DNA of 64,000 nt from Nocardioides bruguierae (GTDB taxonomy: Bacteria; Actinomycetota; Actinomycetes; Propionibacteriales; Nocardioidaceae): assembly GCF_023656415.1 (NCBI RefSeq), contig NZ_JAMOIL010000002.1, positions 124,001-188,000 on the forward strand. The letters run 5' to 3'. The position numbers were made by a program, and so were the translations under genes. Positions 58,211-64,000 of the stretch are shown here, one piece after another (position 1 is the stretch's first letter; every line of letters begins with the position of its first letter). The notes beneath the pieces were generated by a model. It worked only from the letters and a program-made list of their open reading frames with translations. It was not told the DNA's origin and made no database searches.

Positions 58211-58828
58211 ATGAGCACCCGACGCGTCGCGATCCTGGCCTTCCCGGACATGGAGGTCCTGGACCACGCCGGCCCCTACGAGGTCTTCCACGTCGCCGGC
58301 GAGCTGGCCGCGGGGGTCGGCGCCCCCGGCTTCGAGGTCGTCTCCGTGGGGCTGCGGCCCGGTCCGGTGGCGGGCCGCGGCGGCTTCACCGTCGTCCCCG
58401 ACCACACGATCGAGACCCTCCCCGGGACCGACCTGCTCGTCGTGCCCGGCGGCGCCGGCACCCGACCGCTGCTCGGCGACGAGGCGCTGGCCGCGTTCCT
58501 GCGCGAGCGGGCCGCCACCTGCGAGGCGCTGCTGAGCGTGTGCACCGGCGCGCTGCTCCTCGCGTCCGCGGGGCTGCTCGCCGGGCGACCCGCCCTGACC
58601 CACCACACCGCGCTCACCGAGCTGGCGGCGCTGGAGCCGACCGCCGAGGTCGTCACCGGCCGGCGCTTCGTGCGCACCGACGAGACCGTCTGGTGCTCGG
58701 GCGGCATCTCGGCCGGCATCGACCTCTCGCTGCACGTGGTCGAGACCCTGGCCGGGCGGCCGCTGCGCGACGCCGTCGTGGAGGAGATGGAGTGGGGCTG
58801 GTGCCAGGGCCGGGGCTCAGCCGACTGA
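58211..58828 (+). CDS. DJ-1/PfpI family protein, 205 aa
   Basis: Class I amidotransferase-like fold. RVAILAFPDMEVLDHAGPYEVF at the N-terminus has the usual GPxEVF, and the nucleophile elbow is LLSVCTGALLLASAGLL with Cys111-like CTGA. GGISAGIDLSLHVVE near the end fits the isonitrile-hydratase / AraC-regulator-like subgroup, but there is no DNA-binding domain. Its last 12 bp overlap the convergent cupin gene. Substrate unknown. Confidence 0.9.
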   Translation: MSTRRVAILAFPDMEVLDHAGPYEVFHVAGELAAGVGAPGFEVVSVGLRPGPVAGRGGFTVVPDHTIETLPGTDLLVVPGGAGTRPLLGDEALAAFLRERAATCEALLSVCTGALLLASAGLLAGRPALTHHTALTELAALEPTAEVVTGRRFVRTDETVWCSGGISAGIDLSLHVVETLAGRPLRDAVVEEMEWGWCQGRGSAD

Positions 58829-59266
58829 GGGTCCGGCCTCCTCGGCCAGCTCGAAGTCGTCGAAGTCGAAGCCCGGCGAGACCAGGCAGGAGACCAGCGC
58901 GTGCTCGGGCGAGGTGACGGTGCGCTGCCAGGTGCCGGCGGGCACCAGCGCCTGGCCGTGCTCGCCGGCGGCGACGTCCGTGCCGATCGTGAGCGCGGGC
59001 CCCTCGACGGGCACCGGGCCCTGCCCGCCGAGCCGGAGCACGACGCGGCCCGTGTGCGCCAGCCAGGTCTCGTCGCTGGCGACGCGGTGCCAGGCCGAGG
59101 ACTCGCCGGCCGGCAGCAGGAACCAGATGAGCGTGGCGGTGGGGCGGGTACGGCCGTCGGGCAGGGTCACCGTCACGGGGCTGACCCAGGTCCGCCGGTA
59201 CCACCCGCCCTCGGGGTGCCGGACCAGCCCGAGGGTCCGGACCAGGGGGTGCGTCGCGTCGCTCAT
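58817..59266 (-). CDS. DUF985-type cupin protein, 149 aa
   Basis: Small cupin-fold protein of the DUF985 family. RHPEGGWYRRTWVSP near residue 17 and TLIWFLLPAGESSAWHRVASDETWLAHTG supply the family pattern, and the C-terminus has LVSPGFDFDDFELAE. Function unknown; structures in the family suggest sugar or nucleotide-sugar-like ligands. ATG at 59266, only 6 bp from the divergent TIGR00266 start, so any promoters overlap the other gene. Confidence 0.88.
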   Translation of the reverse strand: MSDATHPLVRTLGLVRHPEGGWYRRTWVSPVTVTLPDGRTRPTATLIWFLLPAGESSAWHRVASDETWLAHTGRVVLRLGGQGPVPVEGPALTIGTDVAAGEHGQALVPAGTWQRTVTSPEHALVSCLVSPGFDFDDFELAEEAGPSVG

Positions 59267-59272
59267 GCGGCC

Positions 59273-59959
59273 ATGATGACGAGGGTGCAGACCGAGATCC
59301 TGTATCGCCCCGCGTACGCCGCCGCCCGCCTCGTCCTGGAGGCCGGTGAGCGGGTGAAGGCCGAGGCCGGAGCCATGGTCGCGATGTCCGGGGTGGAGAT
59401 CGAGACCTCCACGCAGGGCGGCCTGCTCAAGGGGCTGCGGCGCAGCCTGCTCGGCGGGGAGTCGTTCTACGTCAACACCTTCACCGCGCAGGCGTCCGGC
59501 GCCGAGCTGTGGGTCGCCCCCGCCCTGCCGGGCGACATGGTGTCGTGGGAGCTCGAGCACCCCCTCCTGGTCACCTCGGGCTGCTACGTCGCGTCGTCCG
59601 CCGACGTGGACGTGGACACCTCGTGGGGCGGCGCGCGCACGTTCTTCAGCCGGGAGGGGCTGTTCCTGCTCCGGGTGACCGGCCGGGGCACCGTGGTGCT
59701 CTCCTCCTACGGCGCGATCCACCACGTGGACCTGCAGCCGGGGCAGACCTACACCTTCGACACCGGGCACCTCGTCGCCTGGAGCGAGGGGATGCAGTAC
59801 GGGGTGCGCAAGGTCGGCGGCTGGAAGTCGACGCTGTTCTCCGGCGAGGGGCTGGTGACCGACTTCGTCGGCCCCGGCCGGGTCTACCTCCAGACCCGCA
59901 GCCAGGACGCGTTCCTGTCCTGGCTCATCCCCCAGCTGCCGCAGCCCTCCAGCAGCTGA
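59273..59959 (+). CDS. TIGR00266 family protein, 228 aa
   Basis: Conserved beta-sandwich protein (AIM24-like in eukaryotes). It opens with VQTEILYRPAYAAARLVLEAGERVKAEAGAMVAMSGVEIET, where the AEAGAMVAM block is the family mark, and has GGESFYVNTFTA and a C-terminal GPGRVYLQTRS. Start candidates are ATG 59273, ATG 59276 and GTG 59285; the GTG would free space for a promoter. Function unknown. Ends 3 bp from the convergent acyltransferase gene. Confidence 0.9.
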   Translation: MMTRVQTEILYRPAYAAARLVLEAGERVKAEAGAMVAMSGVEIETSTQGGLLKGLRRSLLGGESFYVNTFTAQASGAELWVAPALPGDMVSWELEHPLLVTSGCYVASSADVDVDTSWGGARTFFSREGLFLLRVTGRGTVVLSSYGAIHHVDLQPGQTYTFDTGHLVAWSEGMQYGVRKVGGWKSTLFSGEGLVTDFVGPGRVYLQTRSQDAFLSWLIPQLPQPSSS

Positions 59960-59962
59960 GCC

Positions 59963-60664
59963 TCAGGTCGTGGAGGGGCGCTCGTTGTAGACGCCCGCCT
60001 GCTCCTGGCCGGTGAGCCCGCCGATCGCGGCCATCACCTCGTCGGTGAGCAGCCGCCGTGCCTTGCCCAGGGGCAGGCCTGCGAACCGGTCCCCCGGCTC
60101 GATCGCGGTGCCGAAGCGCACGGTGATCCTGGCCAGCCGCGGCAGGTTCGCGCCGACCGGCTGGATCTTCTCGGTGCCGACCAGGCCCACGGGCACCACG
60201 GGCACCCCGGCCGTCAGCGCCAGGTGGGCGACGCCGGTGCGGCCGCGGTAGAGCCGGCCGTCGCGGGAGCGGGTGCCCTCGGGGTAGAGCCCGAACGCCT
60301 CGCCCCGGGCCAGCACCTCGAGCGCCGTGTCGAGGCTGGTCAGCGCCGAGCGCGGGTCGTCGCGGTCGACGGGGAGCATGCCGAGGCCGGCGAACCAGGC
60401 GCGGCTCAGCCCGCCCGAGAGGCCGGTGCCGGTGAAGTAGTCGGACTTCGCGAGGAAGACCACCTTGCGCGGCACCACGCACGGGATGACCACCGAGTCC
60501 ACGAAGCTGAGGTGATTGCTGGCCAGCACGACCGGGCCGCTGCGCGGCACGTTCTCCAGCCCCTCGACCCGGGGCCGCCAGATGCCACGCGCCAGGGGCG
60601 GGACGACGGCGTGCAGGCTGCGGTAGAGCCGGTCGTGGCCCTCGTCGGCTCGCTCGTGGTTCAC
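59963..60664 (-). CDS. Lysophospholipid acyltransferase (PlsC-like), 233 aa
   Basis: Membrane-associated 1-acylglycerol-3-phosphate acyltransferase type enzyme. The catalytic motif is ASNHLSFVDSVVIP (HX4D) at about residue 50, followed by motif III FGLYPEGTRSRDGRLYRGRTG (EGTRS) and PVVPVGLVGTEKI. Length is typical. GTG start at 60664. It would acylate a lysolipid at the inner membrane leaflet, in phospholipid or glycolipid synthesis. Confidence 0.93.
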   Translation of the reverse strand: MNHERADEGHDRLYRSLHAVVPPLARGIWRPRVEGLENVPRSGPVVLASNHLSFVDSVVIPCVVPRKVVFLAKSDYFTGTGLSGGLSRAWFAGLGMLPVDRDDPRSALTSLDTALEVLARGEAFGLYPEGTRSRDGRLYRGRTGVAHLALTAGVPVVPVGLVGTEKIQPVGANLPRLARITVRFGTAIEPGDRFAGLPLGKARRLLTDEVMAAIGGLTGQEQAGVYNERPSTT

Positions 60665-60768
60665 GGGACACCATCCTGGTGGTTACCGGTCGGTCAGGGG
60701 GCACCGGGTGCCGACACGTCCCCACTCAGGGCGACGTGGGCCGCCCGGAGTGCACAGGTCGGGGGTCG

Positions 60769-60821
60769 TCGTCCACACCCTGGGGCTGTCGCCCACAGGT
60801 TCGTCCACACCTTCATCCACA
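60769..60821. promoter_or_regulatory. Cluster B of DnaA-box-like 9-mers
   Basis: TCGTCCACA (60769), TCGCCCACA (60789), TCGTCCACA (60801) and TCATCCACA (60813): all the same direction, offsets 20, 12 and 12 bases. Shares TTCGTCCACACCTT with cluster A. Lies in the 233 bp gap between the acyltransferase start and the PP2C stop, which holds no gene. Confidence 0.5.
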
Positions 60822-60897
60822 GGCTGTGCACACCCCTGCCCGGGTGGTGCCCGGGCGGTGGTCGGGGGTGCGGTCGAGCGGCGACCGGGGCCGGGGC

Positions 60898-62475
60898 TCA
60901 GACCGGGCGCGGACGGACGGCGAGCAGCACCACGTCGTCCTCGTGGCCGTCGACCAGGCCCAGCAGCCGGGTGCACAGCGCGTCCGGGGGCTCGTGCGCG
61001 CCGGCGGCGACGGCCTCGGCCAGCCACGTCACGCCCTCGTCGATGCCGCGGTCGCGCCGCTCCACGAGCCCGTCGGTGTAGAGCAGCACGAGGTCACCGG
61101 GCGCGAGCACGGCGCGGTGGTCGCGGCGGCGGGGCGTGCCGTCGACGCCGAGGAGGACGTCGGCGGGCTCGTCGAGCACCTCCACGCTGCCGTCCACCCG
61201 GCGCAGCACCGGCGGCGGGTGCCCCGCGTTGCACCAGTGCAGCAGGTAGCCGTCGGGCCCCTGCTCCTCCAGGACGCCCACGACCGCGGTCGCCAGCGCG
61301 GGGACGCCGAGGCCCTCCATGGCGCGGTCGACGTCGCCCAGGACCTGGCTCGGGAGCCAGGCGTCGCCGGCGTAGGCGACGCCGCGGACGAGGTTGCGCA
61401 GCTGCCCCATCACCGCGGCGGCGTGCTGGTCGTGGCCGGCCACGTCACCGACGACGACGGCCACGGCGCCGTCGGGCAGGCTGAAGGCGTCGTACCAGTC
61501 GCCGCCCACGGCGGACTCCAGCGCGGCCGGCTCGTAGCGCACCGCCACGTCCACCTCGGGCTCGACGTGCGGCTGGGTCAGCAGGCTGCGCTGGAGCGCC
61601 TCGGAGAGACGCTGCTGGGAGTCACGGACGACGACGACGTCGAGCGCCCGGGCCACCGTCGTGGCCACCGAGGCGACGAAGGTGCGGTACTCGTCGTCGA
61701 AGCGCAGGTGCGGGTTGAGCCGCACCACGAGGTGCCGCGGCGCCGCGCTGGGGTGCTGCACCGGCAGGTCGATACGCGCCCGTGGGCCCCGGTCGTCGCC
61801 GGCGTGCTGGCCCGGGTCGATGGTGAGGCCGATGTCGGGCGCGCGGCCGTCCGCGACGCCGACCTCGACCAGGTCCTCGCCGGCGTGGGCGCGCAGGTCG
61901 CCGACCACCCGACGTAGCAGCGCGCGCTCGTCGCGGACGTCGCCGAGGTCGCGGTCGAGCCGGGCCAGCGCCTGGGAGCGGCGGCGGGCGAGGACGGTCG
62001 CGGTGGTCTCGCTGGCGACCACGAGGACGCCGGCCACGCCGCCGTCCGCGCCCCGGACCGGGGAGCAGGAGAAGGTGAACCAGCACTGCTCGACGTAGCC
62101 GGCGCGCTGGAGCAGCACCAGCGCGTCCTCGGACCAGGTGGACCCGCGACCCTCGGCGGCGTGCCGCACCAGCGGGCCGACCTCGTCCCAGGCGCTCGAG
62201 AACGTGTCGGCGTAGGGCCGGCCGAGCGAGCCGGGGTGGGCCGCGCCGATCATCGCCGCGTAGGACTCGTTGTAGAGGAGCACGAGGTCCGGGCCCCAGC
62301 ACAGGGACGCCGGGAAGCGCGTCCCGAGGACGACGGAGAGGGAGTCCACCAGCGTGTCCGGCCAGGTCGCGGGCTCGCCGAGGGGCCCGTCGGCCCAGGG
62401 GACCTCCTCGTAGGCGCTGCGCAGCGCCTCGCTCGCGTGTGCGAGGAGGCTCGCGAGGCGGGCGGCGGTGCTCAC
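60898..62475 (-). CDS. PAS/GAF-type PP2C (SpoIIE) phosphatase, 525 aa
   Basis: Signalling phosphatase of the SpoIIE/RsbU group, common in actinobacteria for control of anti-sigma antagonists. N-terminal sensor (residues about 25-140) is PAS-like (LVLLYNESYAAMIGAAHPGSLGRP). A GAF-like part follows (about 170-290). The C-terminal phosphatase domain (about 310-525) has SAVGGDWYDAFSLPDGAVAVVVGDVAGHDQHAAAVMGQLR, with the metal-binding GGDWYD and GDVAGHG-like residues, and DLVLLYTDGLVERRD. GTG start at 62475. No membrane span, so cytosolic. Target antagonist not in the window. Confidence 0.92.
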   Translation of the reverse strand: MSTAARLASLLAHASEALRSAYEEVPWADGPLGEPATWPDTLVDSLSVVLGTRFPASLCWGPDLVLLYNESYAAMIGAAHPGSLGRPYADTFSSAWDEVGPLVRHAAEGRGSTWSEDALVLLQRAGYVEQCWFTFSCSPVRGADGGVAGVLVVASETTATVLARRRSQALARLDRDLGDVRDERALLRRVVGDLRAHAGEDLVEVGVADGRAPDIGLTIDPGQHAGDDRGPRARIDLPVQHPSAAPRHLVVRLNPHLRFDDEYRTFVASVATTVARALDVVVVRDSQQRLSEALQRSLLTQPHVEPEVDVAVRYEPAALESAVGGDWYDAFSLPDGAVAVVVGDVAGHDQHAAAVMGQLRNLVRGVAYAGDAWLPSQVLGDVDRAMEGLGVPALATAVVGVLEEQGPDGYLLHWCNAGHPPPVLRRVDGSVEVLDEPADVLLGVDGTPRRRDHRAVLAPGDLVLLYTDGLVERRDRGIDEGVTWLAEAVAAGAHEPPDALCTRLLGLVDGHEDDVVLLAVRPRPV

Positions 62476-62527
62476 GGCACCATCCTGCCGGTCCGGTCCG
62501 GTCCGCGTGCCGTTATCCCGGAGTGTC

Positions 62528-62869
62528 TCAGCCCTGCCCGGGCATGCCTGACGGTGCCGCCGGTGGGGTACCGAGCGGCTGGTGGAAGGCGAGCCGGAGG
62601 TCGACCTTGCCGCTGGGTCGCAGCGGCGTGCCCTCGGCCAGGTAGGCGGCGCGGGCCTCCTCGCCGTGGCTGGGTGGGAGGCCGCCGTCCGCCCGGACCA
62701 CGCGCCACCAGCACACCGCGCCCCCGTGCTCGGCCATCACGTTGCCGACGCGGCGGGGCCCGTACCGGCCGACGGCGTCGGCGATGGCCCCGTACGTGGT
62801 GACCCTGCCCGCGGGCACCTGCTCGACGGCGCTCAGCACGTCCTCGACGTAGTCCTCCGGGTGGTGCAC
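62528..62869 (-). CDS. Alkyltransferase-like protein (MGMT family), 113 aa
   Basis: DNA repair protein related to O6-alkylguanine-DNA alkyltransferase but without the reactive cysteine. The DNA-binding part reads VPAGRVTTYGAIADAVGRYGPRRVGNVMA, and the active-site motif PCHRVV is CWWRVVRADGG, with Trp54 at the cysteine position. Such ATL proteins flag alkylated guanine for nucleotide excision repair. GTG start. 10 bp from the protease remnant and convergent with nothing; probably its own unit. Confidence 0.9.
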   Translation of the reverse strand: MHHPEDYVEDVLSAVEQVPAGRVTTYGAIADAVGRYGPRRVGNVMAEHGGAVCWWRVVRADGGLPPSHGEEARAAYLAEGTPLRPSGKVDLRLAFHQPLGTPPAAPSGMPGQG

Positions 62870-62879
62870 GCGCCCGAGC

Positions 62880-63841
62880 CTAGGACGTGGGGGCCTGCCC
62901 CGTGGAGAGGCCCGTGGAGGGCCCGGTGAACGGTTCCGTGCCGACGGCGACCCGCAGGCCGCGCGGGGCCCCGTGGCGGCGGGCGAAGTCGAGCGCGCGC
63001 CGCAGGTCGGAGACGCCGTTGCTGCCGGGCACGGGCAGCAGGGTCAGGGTCGAGAGGGTGCCGACCGCCCGGCCGCGGGCGTCGAGCAGACCCGAGCCGG
63101 AGTCGCCCGGCACTCCGGGCGTGAGCGTGAGGACCTCGTGGGTCCAGCCGCGGGCGGACTCGTCCGCCGGGAGCACAGTGCCGGCCCGGGGCGAGAGGAC
63201 GTTCTCACCGGCGCGCAGGGAGGAGGCGCCGTAGCCGAGGACGGTCTCGCCGGCGGCGAGGCCGTCGCCGAGACCCGTGGGGCCGCCCCACACGGGCACC
63301 GACGGGTTGACCAGGTCGTGGACGCGGCGGGGCAGCCGCACCAGGGCGAGGTCGTTGCCCGTGCAGGCCGGGCCCGTGGTGCCCGCGCGCTGCATCGCGC
63401 GCCAGGTGACCAGGCCAGCCGTCCCCGGGCCAGGGTGGTGCCGCCGTCGACCACGGAGCCGCCCGTGGCCACGCGCACCCGCGTCCCGCGGGCGAAGCCG
63501 CCGGTGCGGCACCCGTCGAGGTCGGTGGACTCCCCGCCGGCGGCGCAGTGGGCCGCGTAGCCCAGGTAGACGCCGCCACGGGCGTCGGTGAGCACGAAGC
63601 TCGCCGTGCACTGCGCACCGCGCGTGTAGAGCTGGACCCCGGGGTGGATCGTGGCGGTGCCGGCCGGCGCCCAGGCGGTCACCCGCCGGTGCTCGGCGGT
63701 GGTGGACGAGGTGGTGCCGACCGCGAGCGCCGGGGCGCCCTCGCTCGGGGCCGCCTGCGAGAGGGCCATGAGCCCGGTCGCCAGCAGCACGACCAGCGGC
63801 GCCACCAGGGCGGTGGCACGGTCCCGGGGCAGCAGCGTCAT
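62880..63841 (-). pseudogene. Trypsin-like serine protease, broken by a -1 frameshift
   Basis: Secreted S1-type protease split over two frames. Frame one (ATG at 63841) has a signal peptide (VAPLVVLLATGLMALSQAA), CTASFVLTDARGG and the catalytic His98 in YLGYAAHCAAGG, and runs to GGTTLARG at codon 140 (63422). From there the next frame carries on as AGLVTWRAMQRAG, with the catalytic Asp in TGNDLALVRLP and Ser in PGVPGDSGSGLLD, to a stop at 62880. Adding one base near 63421 (CGGGGACGG to CGGGGCACGG) restores a protein of about 320 residues. It could be true decay or a sequence error in a GC-rich run. The next gene upstream is a partial paralogue. Confidence 0.85.
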
Positions 63842-63925
63842 GGCTGGTCAACGACCGTGGGCCCCGCCGGTCACGGCGAGGCCCACGGTGGAGCGGTGCG
63901 GCACCACGTCGGCGCCGGAGAAGCG

Positions 63926-64000
63926 TCAGAGCAGGGGCGCGAACGGCTCCGTGCCCAGCGCCAGCGCGAGCCCGTCGATCCCGGAGTGCTCCTGCGCGTA
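63926..64000 (-). CDS. C-terminal end of a trypsin-like protease paralogue (cut by window edge)
   Basis: The last 24 codons and stop of a gene on the minus strand. The end GLALALGTEPFAPLL aligns with GLRVAVGTEPFTGPST at the end of the frameshifted protease next to it, so the two are a tandem pair. The rest of this gene is outside the window. Confidence 0.7.
   Translation of the reverse strand, partial: YAQEHSGIDGLALALGTEPFAPLL

Noticed and set aside
1..64000. CRISPR arrays, prophage, insertion sequences, integrases or rRNA genes
   Set aside because: No spaced direct repeats, transposase, phage structural or integrase motifs, or rRNA sequence was seen. The tRNA duplication has no att-like disruption or integrase next to it.

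Overview
This is a 64 kb stretch of a very GC-rich actinobacterial chromosome. Gene content and order point to Actinomycetota: a WhiB7-type regulator beside uvrD2, a mycoredoxin, nudC and adnA/adnB; Pup-era actinobacterial families such as UPF0182, PPA1309 and YlbL; an initiator tRNA of the actinobacterial type; and frequent GTG starts with 1-4 bp start/stop overlaps. A Nocardioides-like genus is the best guess, but that is inference. There are about 58 protein genes or gene remnants and two tRNA genes. I see no phage, insertion sequence, rRNA or CRISPR array.

Layout. 1-2486 (minus): cstA, a small cory-CC-star-like protein and an ArsA-type ATPase cut by the left edge. 2598-5887 (minus): two MFS permeases around a GyrI-like sensor protein. 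6098-7396: an FMN-dependent monooxygenase interrupted by an in-frame amber codon. 7540-13366 (minus): a Pls/PosA-type single-module peptide synthetase with an M1 peptidase and a phosphopantetheinyl transferase, apparently a poly(amino acid) locus. 13899-22213: an envelope-glycan neighbourhood, with a GT2-mannosyltransferase-like fusion, a two-component system, a DUF2231 protein, and an operon of a flippase-like membrane protein, a GT4 and a PIG-L deacetylase. A shared direct-repeat motif links the promoters around the two-component system. 24142-27638 (minus): murL, murD2 and a class IV aminotransferase, an alternative route for placing D-glutamate in peptidoglycan. 28947-30276: an ArsP-like permease with a thioredoxin-like partner. 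30295-30706: a duplicated initiator-tRNA cassette. 30805-36709 (minus): UPF0182, PPA1309, YlbL, a small membrane protein and moaE. 36845-41541: a DUF2342 metalloprotease, Nudix, YgjP-like, PHP and enoyl-CoA hydratase genes. 41780-43250: DUF5679, an orphan cyclodehydratase-like protein and a zinc ribbon. 43433-45030: whiB7 with a long leader (AT-rich promoter element, 107-codon ORF, attenuator) and two paralogous Arg/Ala-rich microproteins downstream. 45094-56370: DNA repair and redox genes (uvrD2, mrx1, nudC, an FAD enzyme, adnB, adnA). 56488-64000: PhoD phosphatase, DJ-1, cupin, TIGR00266, acyltransferase, PP2C phosphatase, an alkyltransferase-like protein and a tandem pair of trypsin-like proteases, the first one frameshifted.

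How it works together. Three themes stand out. First, envelope building: the glycan genes with their own two-component system, and murL-murD2. Second, response to translation stress and DNA damage: whiB7 with its leader, uvrD2 and adnAB. Third, a probable secondary-metabolite operon whose adenylation code resembles the one known for lysine. Two genes are broken (in-frame stop near 6365; -1 frameshift near 63422); either true decay or sequence error could explain them.
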